DNA of 64,000 nt. Source: Pseudophaeobacter flagellatus. Lineage in GTDB: Bacteria > Pseudomonadota > Alphaproteobacteria > Rhodobacterales > Rhodobacteraceae. The position numbers were made by a program, and so were the translations under genes. Where the stretch lies: the NCBI RefSeq assembly GCF_021228235.1, contig NZ_JAJQRG010000010.1, positions 62,001 through 126,000 on the forward strand. The letters are read 5' to 3'. The notes below the pieces were generated by a model. The model did not search any database. It saw only the letters and a list, made by a program, of their open reading frames with translations, and was not told where the DNA came from. Positions 37,592-45,986 of this stretch are shown piece after piece (position 1 is the first letter of the stretch; each line of letters begins with the position of its first letter).

Positions 37592-38491
37592 ATGCAGGCC
37601 ATGATCCAATTCCCCGATATTTCGCCCGAGATTTTCTCGATTTCCCTGTTTGGCATGGAGTTTGCCCTGCGTTGGTACGCCCTGGCCTATATTGCGGGCA
37701 TTCTGATTGCCTGGCGCCTGGCGGTTGCCGCGCTGAAAACGCCACGACTTTGGCCCGCGCAAACCCCGCCAATGCAACCCCAGCAGGTCGAAGATCTGAT
37801 GACCTGGATCATTCTTGGGGTGATTCTCGGGGGGCGGCTTGGCTTTGTGCTGTTCTACCAACCGGGCTACTATCTCAGCCATCCGGTGGAAATTCTGCGC
37901 ATCTGGCAGGGCGGCATGGCCTTTCACGGCGGCTTGCTTGGGGTGATTGTCGCAACCTGGGCCTATGCCGCACGCCACGGGATTGCCAAGATACAGATGG
38001 CCGATCTGGTCGCCTATACGGTGCCGACGGGGTTGTTGCTGGGGCGACTGGCCAATTTCATCAACGCCGAGCTATGGGGCCGCCCCACCGATCTGCCCTG
38101 GGGCGTGGCTTTCCCGGGTGACGCGGCCCAAAGCTGCGGACAGACCCTGGGCTCGCTCTGCGCCCGCCATCCATCGCAGCTCTATGAGGCGCTGCTAGAG
38201 GGGCTGGTACTGGGCAGCCTACTGATCTGGCTGGTCTGGCGGCGTCAGGCATTCTTGCGCCCAGGTTTGGCCCTGGGCCTGTTCCTGGCCGGATATGGCG
38301 CGGCGCGATTCCTGGTAGAATTCTTTCGCCAGCCCGATGCGCAGTTTGTCAGCCAGGGCAACCCGCTGGGACTGGCCTGGCAGCTGGGCGGCTATGGCCT
38401 GACGATGGGACAAATCCTGTCGCTACCGATGGTTGCGCTAGGGCTGTACTTTGCTCTGCGGTCTCGGCCTGTGGTGGGTGCTCCGGCATGA
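37592..38491 (+). CDS. lgt: Prolipoprotein diacylglyceryl transferase
   Basis: Transfers diacylglycerol to the lipobox cysteine of prolipoproteins in the inner membrane. It has 299 residues and about seven membrane segments. The signature [16 protein letters not shown] sits near residue 150, and [14 protein letters not shown] and [11 protein letters not shown] carry further invariant residues. AGGA lies 6 bases before ATG 37592. Its stop overlaps the next gene's start by 4 bases (ATGA at 38488), giving an lgt-midA-pgeF operon. Confidence 0.97.
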   Translation: MQAMIQFPDISPEIFSISLFGMEFALRWYALAYIAGILIAWRLAVAALKTPRLWPAQTPPMQPQQVEDLMTWIILGVILGGRLGFVLFYQPGYYLSHPVEILRIWQGGMAFHGGLLGVIVATWAYAARHGIAKIQMADLVAYTVPTGLLLGRLANFINAELWGRPTDLPWGVAFPGDAAQSCGQTLGSLCARHPSQLYEALLEGLVLGSLLIWLVWRRQAFLRPGLALGLFLAGYGAARFLVEFFRQPDAQFVSQGNPLGLAWQLGGYGLTMGQILSLPMVALGLYFALRSRPVVGAPA

Positions 38492-39558
38492 CATCGCTGA
38501 TGGATCAGCTGGCCGCCCGTATCCACAGCGACGGTACGATCAGCCTGGCTGATTATATGGCAGACTGCCTGCTGCACCCGGAACATGGCTATTACACCCG
38601 CCAGCAACCCTTTGGCGCGACAGGGGATTTCACCACCGCGCCAGAGATCAGCCAGATGTTTGGCGAACTCATCGGCCTGTCGCTGGCGCAAAGCTGGCTG
38701 GATCAGGGCGCCCCCAAAGTCTTTACCCTGGCCGAGCTGGGCCCCGGACGCGGCACCCTGATGGCGGATCTGTTGCGCGCCACCCGCGCAGTGCCCGGCT
38801 TTCACGCCGCGCTGCGCCTGCATCTGGTCGAGGCCTCGCCAAGCCTGCGTCACACCCAGGCCGAGACCTTAAAAGGCTATGAGGTCACCTGGGCCGACAG
38901 CATAGATACCCTGCCGCAGCAACCGCTGTTCCTGGTGGCCAATGAATTTTTTGATGCCCTGCCCATTCGCCAGTTTGTCCGCGACGGGGCAGGCTGGCGC
39001 GAACGCTGCGTTGGCCTCGCCGAGGGCGCGCTGTGCTTTGGGCTAGGCCCCGCAGCGCCGCAGCCCGCGCTGGAACACCGCCTGGCCGATACCAAACCCG
39101 ACGATCTGGTAGAGTTGTGTCCCGCCAGCCCTCCCATCACCGCCAGCCTGGCCCAGCGCATTGCCCAGCATGGCGGTGCTGCGCTGATAATCGACTATGG
39201 CGACTGGCGGTCTTTGGGCGACACGCTACAGGCGTTGAAATCGCACGCTCCGGTGGATCCTCTGCATGCGCCAGGTACCGCCGATCTGACCGCGCATGTG
39301 GATTTTGAAGTGCTGTGCAGCGTGGCAACCGGTGCGGGCTGCAGCCACAGCAGGGTCACACCGCAGGGGGTCTTTCTGGAGCGGCTTGGCATCACCGAAC
39401 GCGCCCGCACCCTGGCAAACCGGCTGGACGGCACCGCACTCGACAGCCTGATTGCCGCACATCGACGGTTGACGCACCCGGATGAAATGGGAAACCTGTT
39501 CAAAGTTCTGGGGATCACCCCCGCCACGACCTCATTGCCACCTGGATTGACCTCATGA
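38488..39558 (+). CDS. SAM-dependent methyltransferase, MidA/NDUFAF7 family
   Basis: A 356-residue class I methyltransferase-like protein. The human relative NDUFAF7 dimethylates an arginine of complex I subunit NDUFS2. Marks are [42 protein letters not shown] near the N-terminus, the SAM motif [18 protein letters not shown] near 82, and [16 protein letters not shown] near 150. A late GVFLERLGI motif is shared by the family. Sits between lgt and pgeF with 4-base overlaps on both sides, so it is translated with them. A role in complex I assembly is inference from the family. Confidence 0.88.
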   Translation: MTSLMDQLAARIHSDGTISLADYMADCLLHPEHGYYTRQQPFGATGDFTTAPEISQMFGELIGLSLAQSWLDQGAPKVFTLAELGPGRGTLMADLLRATRAVPGFHAALRLHLVEASPSLRHTQAETLKGYEVTWADSIDTLPQQPLFLVANEFFDALPIRQFVRDGAGWRERCVGLAEGALCFGLGPAAPQPALEHRLADTKPDDLVELCPASPPITASLAQRIAQHGGAALIIDYGDWRSLGDTLQALKSHAPVDPLHAPGTADLTAHVDFEVLCSVATGAGCSHSRVTPQGVFLERLGITERARTLANRLDGTALDSLIAAHRRLTHPDEMGNLFKVLGITPATTSLPPGLTS

Positions 39559-40310
39559 CGCTGGAAATTCTGACCTCGGATCTTTTGGACGGTGTTCATC
39601 ATGGGTTCTTCACCCGTCGCGGCGGTGCCTCTACCGGCGTGTTCAAGGGGCTGAACTGCGGCTTTGGCTCTAGCGACCAACGTGATGCCGTGACGCTGAA
39701 TCGCGCGCGCGTGGCCAAGGCCATGCAGGTGGCACCAATGGCGCTAGTTGGGGTGCATCAGGTGCATTCCGCCGATGTTGCGGTGATCACCGCCCCCACC
39801 ACCGACCGCCCACGCGCCGATGCCATGGTGACCAAAACGCCCGGCATCGCCCTTGGGATTCTGACCGCCGACTGCCAGCCCGTGCTGTTTGCCGATGCCG
39901 AGGCAGGGGTCATTGGCGCCGCCCATGCAGGGTGGCGCGGCGCATTGGCCGGCGTGCTGGAAGCCACATTGAACGCGATGGAAGACCTTGGCGCCGATCG
40001 CAGCAAGACCCACGCAGTGATCGGCCCTTCTATTTCGCAACGCGCCTATGAGGTGGGACCGGAGTTCTGCGAAAACTTCCTGCAGCAAGACCCGGATCAC
40101 GCCCGTTTCTTTGCCAATGGTGCGGCGGGGCGCTATCAGTTCGACCTGCCCGGCCTGGGACTGCACCTGCTGCGCGCCGCAGGCATTGGCCAAGCCGAAT
40201 GGACCCGTCATTGCACCTATAGCGATGCGGATATGTTTTACTCATACCGACGCACTACCCACGCGGGCGAAGCCGACTACGGAAGGTTAATTTCCTGCAT
40301 CGTCCTATAG
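39555..40310 (+). CDS. pgeF: Multicopper polyphenol oxidase/purine nucleoside phosphorylase family (YfiH-like)
   Basis: A 251-residue protein of the DUF152 family, now seen as a purine-nucleoside phosphorylase/adenosine deaminase type enzyme and linked to peptidoglycan editing in E. coli. Zinc ligands are implied by VGVHQVHSADVAVI, LGILTADCQPVLF and GAAHAGWRGALAGVLEA. Late GPSISQRAYEVGPEF is also typical. Third gene of the lgt operon, overlapping midA by 4 bases. The gene symbol follows the E. coli homologue; the substrate is not proved here. Confidence 0.85.
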   Translation: MTLEILTSDLLDGVHHGFFTRRGGASTGVFKGLNCGFGSSDQRDAVTLNRARVAKAMQVAPMALVGVHQVHSADVAVITAPTTDRPRADAMVTKTPGIALGILTADCQPVLFADAEAGVIGAAHAGWRGALAGVLEATLNAMEDLGADRSKTHAVIGPSISQRAYEVGPEFCENFLQQDPDHARFFANGAAGRYQFDLPGLGLHLLRAAGIGQAEWTRHCTYSDADMFYSYRRTTHAGEADYGRLISCIVL

Positions 40311-41057
40311 GGCCCAAATCAGGGCAGCGCAGCACAGGTTTGGCCCCATTTCGCCCCCGATCACACCCAGATCGCGAAACTTCCAAGAATTTTATATAAA
40401 TATCAACAACTTATCCATGCCGCATCAGAACACTGCGCCGCAGGCCCCTGCAGCACTGCGCTTGGGAATTTCCATGGGCCAGCCATATTCATGACGCAAT
40501 GATTACCGATATTAAGCTGAAACAAGCCTTGGGTCACACCGGGGCGTACAGCTTGGAGTTGCAGAATGAACACCGGATCACGTTTTTTGAGATCGATGAT
40601 TTCAGAAGCAAAATCAGATACTCAGCGGCTCCCTTGGCAGAAACATCGCAAAAGACAGCCCTCGCAGTTCGGACAGCGATTGGCGGTGAACCGCCCGCAG
40701 AACGACCTGCCTGACCAACAGAAACACGCCTAGCAAAGACCATATAGGGCTGATCCGCCTGCGCCGCTGCCAGTCCTGATAAAAGACCACCGCAAACCGC
40801 CCGCAAATCGTGTGATATCTGCAATCGCAGTGACCCTTTCTTAGGTATTCGCCATCACACTCGCGCAGGAAACGTCCGCAGGATGCGCTGGTTTTGGGCC
40901 GCATCTCGCAGATTGACCAGAAGAGTAACCCGTAGAGCACTTTAGCGCAGAGCCACATTATGCAAAAAATATCCTTTTCCCCCAGACACCTTGCCAGTTC
41001 GCAGCACCGATGGAGAATGGCGTTCGGGTGGCAGGGCCGACCAAAGGTCCAAACCTC
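40311..41057. other. 747-base gap with no certain gene
   Basis: An AT-rich stretch (40388-40405) could serve as a promoter. A 71-codon plus-strand frame (40499-40714, MITDIKLKQALGHTG) and an overlapping minus-strand frame (40614-40958) with one hydrophobic stretch near its C-terminus are both possible, but neither has a clear ribosome site or a family I know. The lower GC suggests remnant or transferred DNA. Confidence 0.4.
40499..40714 (+). CDS. Questionable small protein, 71 aa
   Basis: Hydrophilic, without cysteines or signal peptide; it begins MITDIKLKQALG and has a mixed charged middle (NEHRITFFEIDDFRSKIRYS). No Shine-Dalgarno site is seen and the family is unknown. The plus frame overlaps an equally long minus-strand frame, so it may be chance. 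Confidence 0.2.
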   Translation: MITDIKLKQALGHTGAYSLELQNEHRITFFEIDDFRSKIRYSAAPLAETSQKTALAVRTAIGGEPPAERPA

Positions 41058-41837
41058 ATGACCCTGCCGCAGTCACTCCAACAGGCCGCGTCCAGGGCTT
41101 CCGAAGCCCAGGCCTTGCTACAGGATCCGGCCGCACTCCGCCTGGGCACAAAGCCGCAACTGCGCCGCTATGAGGTGAGCAGCCTGCTGCCCGATGGCGC
41201 AATCGCTGAAACCCGCCATATCGCCCCGGCCCTGCCGATTTTTGAAGATGCCTTTTGCGCCTTTACCCGGGGATCAATGGTGGACACCTGCAACGGGCCA
41301 ATCGCCGTCGAAGACCTGCTGCCCGGCGACATGCTCATCACCCAGGACGGCTCTTGCCAGCCACTGATCTGGAAAGGCAGCACCAGCCTGGTGCCCGCCC
41401 GCGCTGATGCCAAGGGGCGCAGCCATCGCCTGACCAGTTTTATGGCTGACAGCCTGGGGCTGCAAAAGCCAACCTCCTGCGTGGTGGCCGGACCTGCGGC
41501 GCGGCTCTTGCGGATGCCGCCACATATGCGGGTCGGCACCGACCGACCACCGATGCTGACCCTGGTGGAAGAATTTCAGGATGGCATGAACATCTTTGAA
41601 ACCGCGCCACCGACAGTGGTGGATCTGTTTCACCTCTGCCTGCCCAAACATGCGGTGATCCGGGTCGGCGGGTTAGAGTTCGAGACCTATCACCCCGGCC
41701 CCGAGGCGCTGAAGCTGGTCAGCTATGCCATCAAGACGCTCTACCTCAACCTCTTTAGCCATATCGATACGATTTCAGGCTTTGGCCCACTGGCCTATGA
41801 GCGCAACCACGCCCCAGAACGTGGTGACCAGCCCTAG
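41058..41837 (+). CDS. Hint-domain protein with displaced catalytic cysteine
   Basis: A 259-residue protein with a Hedgehog/intein-like (Hint) domain. The marks are AFTRGSMVDTCNGPIAVEDLLPGDMLITQDG near residues 73-103, then HRLTSFMADSLGLQKP, a PHMRVG motif and VDLFHLCLPKHAVIRVGGLEFETYHPG. Classic Roseobacter Hint proteins carry Cys directly before F-T-x-G for self-cleavage. Here the residue is Ala, with Cys one place earlier (FCAFTRG), so autocatalysis is doubtful. No signal peptide is evident. Start 41058 is chosen over 41010 because the family begins close to it. The biological role is unknown. Confidence 0.8.
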   Translation: MTLPQSLQQAASRASEAQALLQDPAALRLGTKPQLRRYEVSSLLPDGAIAETRHIAPALPIFEDAFCAFTRGSMVDTCNGPIAVEDLLPGDMLITQDGSCQPLIWKGSTSLVPARADAKGRSHRLTSFMADSLGLQKPTSCVVAGPAARLLRMPPHMRVGTDRPPMLTLVEEFQDGMNIFETAPPTVVDLFHLCLPKHAVIRVGGLEFETYHPGPEALKLVSYAIKTLYLNLFSHIDTISGFGPLAYERNHAPERGDQP

Positions 41838-41898
41838 CCGGGCCAGCCTCTTTGGCAAAACAGCCGCGCAAAGATAGGCAGTGGGGGGATCGCCCGGC

Positions 41899-42399
41899 TC
41901 AGGCCTGGCGTTGCAGGCGTTCTTCCAGAACATCAAAGGGCACCCCTGGTTCATCCTTGGCACCACGGATCACCAGCGAGGTTTTGACGCTGGCCACATT
42001 TGGTGTGGTCAAGAGCTGCGCTGTCAGGAAGCTCTGAAAGGTGCTCAGATCCGGAGAGACGCATTTCAGGATGAAATCCACCTCACCGTTCAGCATGTGA
42101 CACTCGCGTACCAGTGGCCAACTGCGGCATTGCTCTTCAAAGGCGGTGAGTTCGGATTCGGCCTGGCTTTCCAGCCCCACCATTGCAAAGACCTGAACCT
42201 CAAAGCCCAGCTCGCGGGCATTGACCTCGGCGTGGTAGCCGCCAATCAGGCCGGCCTCTTCCAGGGCGCGCACACGGCGCAGGCAGGGCGGAGCAGAAAT
42301 GCCCACACGTTTGGCCAGCTCGACATTGGTCATGCGCCCATCGGCCTGCAACTCCGAGAGTATCTTGCGATCAATCGGATCAAGACGGGTTGTGACCAT
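41899..42399 (-). CDS. Lrp/AsnC family transcriptional regulator
   Basis: A 166-residue regulator with an N-terminal helix-turn-helix (LDPIDRKILSELQADGRMTNVELAKRVGISAPPCLRRVRALEEAGLIGGYHAEVN) and a C-terminal RAM effector domain (FAMVGLESQAESELTAFEEQCRSWPLVRECHMLNGEVDFILKCV). It is divergent from trxB. In Rhodobacterales this pair is conserved. It likely controls itself and perhaps trxB in response to an amino acid or a related ligand; which is not evident. Confidence 0.92.
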   Translation of the reverse strand: MVTTRLDPIDRKILSELQADGRMTNVELAKRVGISAPPCLRRVRALEEAGLIGGYHAEVNARELGFEVQVFAMVGLESQAESELTAFEEQCRSWPLVRECHMLNGEVDFILKCVSPDLSTFQSFLTAQLLTTPNVASVKTSLVIRGAKDEPGVPFDVLEERLQRQA

Positions 42400-42449
42400 G
42401 GTGTAAAGCTCCTGTCAGATTGCGTTTCTTATAGCACTACTGCAAGACT

Positions 42450-42480
42450 GCGCAATATTATTTCACAACGGCGCAATATT
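42450..42480. promoter_or_regulatory. Candidate Lrp operator: two direct repeats
   Basis: GCGCAATATT occurs at 42450-42459 and again at 42471-42480, exactly 21 bases apart (two helical turns), in the 313-base gap between divergent lrp and trxB. A related GCGCAGTTTT lies at 42691-42700 near trxB. The rest of the gap shows no gene. Confidence 0.45.
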
Positions 42481-42712
42481 CTTTGCCTCAGCCAAGTTCA
42501 AGCGGCAAAAGCCCCTCTTCCCCCGTGCCGCGCCCCTGTACCACAAATCACACCAAAGCCTGCGCCGCTGCGCCCGTCCAGCACCAGCCCTGCCCGCGCA
42601 ACAGGGGTTTAAGAGCTGCCGCCCTATCGTTATATGCAAGCCTGACGGCGGCCACGGACGCCATTTTTGCTGATTCAATGTGCAAATACTGCGCAGTTTT
42701 TGGGGATACGAG

Positions 42713-43654
42713 ATGAGCGACACGCGCCACACCAAGGTTTTGATCATTGGCTCCGGTCCAGCCGGCTATACCGCTGGCGTTTATGCCGCCCGCGCCATGC
42801 TGGAACCCGTCCTGGTGCAGGGCATCGAGCCCGGCGGCCAGCTGACGACCACCACCGAGGTGGAAAACTACCCCGGCTTTACCGAGGTGCAGGGCCCGGA
42901 TCTGATGATCAAGATGCAGGAACATGCCCAGGCCATGGGCTGCGAGGTCATCGGCGATATCATCACTTCGCTCGACACCTCTGCGCGTCCCTTCACCGCC
43001 AAGGGCGACAGCGGCACCACCTATACGGCGGATGCAGTGATCCTGGCCACTGGTGCCCGTGCCAAATGGCTGGGGCTGGAAACGGAAGAAAAGTTCAAGG
43101 GCTTTGGCGTTTCCGCCTGCGCAACCTGTGATGGCTTCTTTTACCGCGGCCAGGAAATTGTGGTCATTGGCGGCGGCAACACCGCAGTCGAAGAAGCGCT
43201 GTTCCTGACCAATTTTGCCTCCAAGGTGACGCTGATCCACCGCCGCGATGAGCTGCGCGCCGAAAAGATCCTGATTGATCGGCTGATGAAAAACCCCAAG
43301 ATTGAGCCGCTCTGGTTCCATGAACTGGATGAGGTGATCGGCAGCGAAAGCCCGCTTGGGGTTGAGGGTGTGCGCGTCAAGCACAGCAAGACCGGCGAAA
43401 TCACCGAGATCCCCTGCAAGGGCGTCTTTGTGGCTATCGGTCACGCCCCGGCCAATGAACTGGTCAAGGATAGCCTTGAACTGCACAATGGCGGCTATGT
43501 CTCGGTCAAGCCCGGCACCACCGAAACCTCGGTTCCCGGTATCTTTGCTGCGGGTGATCTGACCGATCACAAATACCGCCAGGCGGTGACCTCGGCCGGC
43601 ATGGGCTGCATGGCCGCACTGGACGCGGAACGCTTTATCGCGGAACAGGAGTAA
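42713..43654 (+). CDS. trxB: Thioredoxin-disulfide reductase
   Basis: FAD enzyme that uses NADPH to reduce thioredoxin. It has 313 residues. FAD-binding motif is [20 protein letters not shown] near residue 10, the active-site pair is in [10 protein letters not shown] (Cys-Ala-Thr-Cys, near 139), the NADPH motif is [16 protein letters not shown] near 155, and the C-terminal [28 protein letters not shown] is typical. ATG 42713 is favoured over the in-frame ATG at 42680. Followed by rraB-like gene after 5 bases. Confidence 0.96.
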   Translation: MSDTRHTKVLIIGSGPAGYTAGVYAARAMLEPVLVQGIEPGGQLTTTTEVENYPGFTEVQGPDLMIKMQEHAQAMGCEVIGDIITSLDTSARPFTAKGDSGTTYTADAVILATGARAKWLGLETEEKFKGFGVSACATCDGFFYRGQEIVVIGGGNTAVEEALFLTNFASKVTLIHRRDELRAEKILIDRLMKNPKIEPLWFHELDEVIGSESPLGVEGVRVKHSKTGEITEIPCKGVFVAIGHAPANELVKDSLELHNGGYVSVKPGTTETSVPGIFAAGDLTDHKYRQAVTSAGMGCMAALDAERFIAEQE

Positions 43655-43659
43655 GCCGG

Positions 43660-43998
43660 ATGCCGCAGGATTTCGACACCCAGCGCGACGAAACCGTTGC
43701 GGCATTCAACGCCCTGCAGGCCGAACATGGCCTGCCCGAGGTGGCGGACGTGGATTATTTCTTTGTCCCCACCCACGACGGGGCCGACTGGCGTGCCTTG
43801 GCAGAGGAACTGAGCCGCAGCGAGTATAGCTGCACCTATGTCAGTGCCGATGAAGCAGAGGATGGCACCCCCTATCTCGCCGCCACCCTGCCAGATCAGA
43901 TGATTTCGGCCACCGGCATCTGGATCGGCGAGGAGGTGGCCACCCGCGCCGCACTGAAGCACGGGTTTGCCCCCGATGGCTGGGGACTGGAGAGCTAA
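43660..43998 (+). CDS. RraB family ribonuclease E inhibitor-like protein
   Basis: A 112-residue acidic protein with the RraB domain (DVDYFFVPTHDGADWRALAEELSRSEYSCTYVSADEA, then ATLPDQMISATGIWIGEEVATRAALKHGFAPDGWG). In E. coli RraB binds RNase E and alters mRNA decay; the role in alphaproteobacteria is untested. It starts 5 bases after trxB, so shares its transcript. Confidence 0.8.
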   Translation: MPQDFDTQRDETVAAFNALQAEHGLPEVADVDYFFVPTHDGADWRALAEELSRSEYSCTYVSADEAEDGTPYLAATLPDQMISATGIWIGEEVATRAALKHGFAPDGWGLES

Positions 43999-44121
43999 AC
44001 ACTGCCCGCGCCCGCCTTGGCATCGGTGGTTTTGCCCCCAGGGGTGACCTGGCATTGACCCAGGAGGCTACGCCCGGCACTCTGTTCCTGGACAGAACCC
44101 AAAAGACAGGAGAAGCGGCGG

Positions 44122-45801
44122 GTGGCAAGCGCACTCTGGCGGGGGAATTGGATCACCCGCACCAGGATCATCACCGGGCTGGTGCTGATGACCTATGCTT
44201 TCTTTCATTTCATCAATCTTGGGCTTGGGCTGTTTTCACCAACCGCAATGGAGGCGATGCAAGAAGCGCGCCATGTCATTACGCGCAATCCCCTGGGGAT
44301 TGTCATCATGGCCAGTTCCCTGTTGCTGCATCCTGGCCTGGCGCTGTGGCGGCTGGCGCGCAAACGCAGCCTGCGCATGCCACTGGGCGAGGCCGTTCAG
44401 ACCATTCTGGGCCTGTTGATCCCGCTGCAGCTCTTATCTCACATCACCCATAGTTCTGTTGCGCATCACCTCTTTGCGGTGCGCGATGACTACCCCTATA
44501 TTATCGTGCTGATGTGGAATAGCCCGGTGATCTGGTGGCAATCGACGCTGCTTCTGGTGGTCTGGATCCATGGCTGCATAGGGCTGCATTTCTGGCTGCG
44601 CCTCACCCGATGGTGGCGCAAGACCCTCCCCTATATGATCGGCCTGGCGGTTTTCATCCCCAGCTTTGCCCTCGCCGGATTGCTTAGCGAAGGGCGACGG
44701 ATCTATGACATCTTTGTCGAGGGCAGCCAGCGCGCCGATCTGATGGCCTATTTCAATTGGCCCACCCCCGAGAATTTTGCCACCCTGCGCCTGACCGAAA
44801 CCCGTCTATTACAGATCTTCTTGCTGCTGCTGGCCCTGACCGCCTGCGCCTATGGGCTGCAAAAGCTGCGCCGCAGTGGCCGATCCGTGCACATCAGTTA
44901 TTCCGACGGCCCCTCGATTACGGCGGAAAAAGGCATGACCCTTTTGGAAATGTCACGCAGCCACGCGGTGCCCCATACCTCCCTGTGCGGTGGCAAGGGG
45001 CGCTGCACCACCTGCCGGGTGGTGATCGACGCGGGCAGCGACGGCCTGCCACCCCCCGCCCCACCCGAAGCGCGCAGCCTAGCGGCTGTCAAAGCCCAGC
45101 CCAATATGCGGCTGGCCTGCCAGATCCGCCCAGAGGCACCGCTGACCGTGACCCGCATGTTTCACCCCAGCGGCCGCCGAAAGCGCGCCCATGCCAGCCA
45201 GGGGCGCGAACAGCAGCTGGCGATCCTGTTTCTCGACATGCGCGGCTTTACCGCCCGCACCTCTGCCCAATTGCCCTATGACGTGGTCTTTTTGCTGAAC
45301 CGATTCTTTGATGCCGTAGTCCCCTGCGTCATCAGCAGCGGCGGCCATGTGGACAAATACCTTGGCGATGGCTTTCTCGCCGTCTTCGACGCGGCTAAGG
45401 CCCAGCAGTCCGCCCAGGCGGCGCTTCGGGCCGCCTGCCAGATTGGCCTGGCGCTTGAAACCTTCAACCAGACCCTACAGGCCGAAGGGGATGAGCCGAT
45501 AAAGATCGGCATGGGGCTGCATCTGGGAGAGTTGGTGATTGGCGAAATTGGTGCCGCGGGCCATGCCCCACGCACCATCATCGGTGACACCGTTAATGCC
45601 GCCAGCCGCCTGGAGGGCGCCAGCAAGGACGAAGGGGTCGAGTTGATGGTTTCGGCCGCAGTGTTGCACGCGGCAGGCTACGCCACCTCAGATCTCGAAC
45701 TCCGCACCTTTCACCTTCGCGGCGTCGCAGAGCCGCTGATGGCCCTTGCCCTGCGTCAGGCCGCGACACTTCCCGAAATTTTGCAAAGATCTGAACCATA
45801 G
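44122..45801 (+). CDS. Membrane-anchored, 2Fe-2S ferredoxin-containing class III adenylate/guanylate cyclase
   Basis: A 559-residue three-module fusion. Residues 1-250 hold about six membrane helices with histidines at 29, 70, 107, 110, 150 and 156 suited to bind heme b, like the succinate-dehydrogenase-type anchor of Sinorhizobium CyaC. Residues about 255-350 form a plant-type 2Fe-2S ferredoxin domain (Cys289, Cys295, Cys298, Cys333). Residues about 365-550 are a class III cyclase with metal-binding Asp372 and Asp416, Lys412 and catalytic Asn492/Arg496. It probably makes cAMP in response to quinone or redox state. The first codon is GTG with AGGAG 10 bases before it. It follows rraB by 123 bases. 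Whether it makes cAMP or cGMP is not settled by sequence. Confidence 0.9.
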   Translation: MASALWRGNWITRTRIITGLVLMTYAFFHFINLGLGLFSPTAMEAMQEARHVITRNPLGIVIMASSLLLHPGLALWRLARKRSLRMPLGEAVQTILGLLIPLQLLSHITHSSVAHHLFAVRDDYPYIIVLMWNSPVIWWQSTLLLVVWIHGCIGLHFWLRLTRWWRKTLPYMIGLAVFIPSFALAGLLSEGRRIYDIFVEGSQRADLMAYFNWPTPENFATLRLTETRLLQIFLLLLALTACAYGLQKLRRSGRSVHISYSDGPSITAEKGMTLLEMSRSHAVPHTSLCGGKGRCTTCRVVIDAGSDGLPPPAPPEARSLAAVKAQPNMRLACQIRPEAPLTVTRMFHPSGRRKRAHASQGREQQLAILFLDMRGFTARTSAQLPYDVVFLLNRFFDAVVPCVISSGGHVDKYLGDGFLAVFDAAKAQQSAQAALRAACQIGLALETFNQTLQAEGDEPIKIGMGLHLGELVIGEIGAAGHAPRTIIGDTVNAASRLEGASKDEGVELMVSAAVLHAAGYATSDLELRTFHLRGVAEPLMALALRQAATLPEILQRSEP

Positions 45802-45986
45802 TCCTGATTACCCTATCCAGACGGGACAGTGTTTCAGCAATCAGGACCACAGCAGATCAAATGGCGTTGCAGCGCAGCAACGCTGCCCGATCTCACACAT
45901 TTCGGGTATTTTTGGCCTTTGCTCGCAGGGCTATTTATGCGATGCGTTCACGCCTGAACACACATTAACCCAGACGCCATCCCGCC

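Noticed and set aside
40614-40958. 114-codon minus-strand frame with one hydrophobic stretch
   Set aside because: No ribosome site and overlaps another weak frame; kept only as a note in the gap entry.
45864-45883. Hairpin GCGTTGC/GCAACGC between cyclase and Sat genes
   Set aside because: Perfect 7-bp stem but no T-run and no defined role; could be chance.
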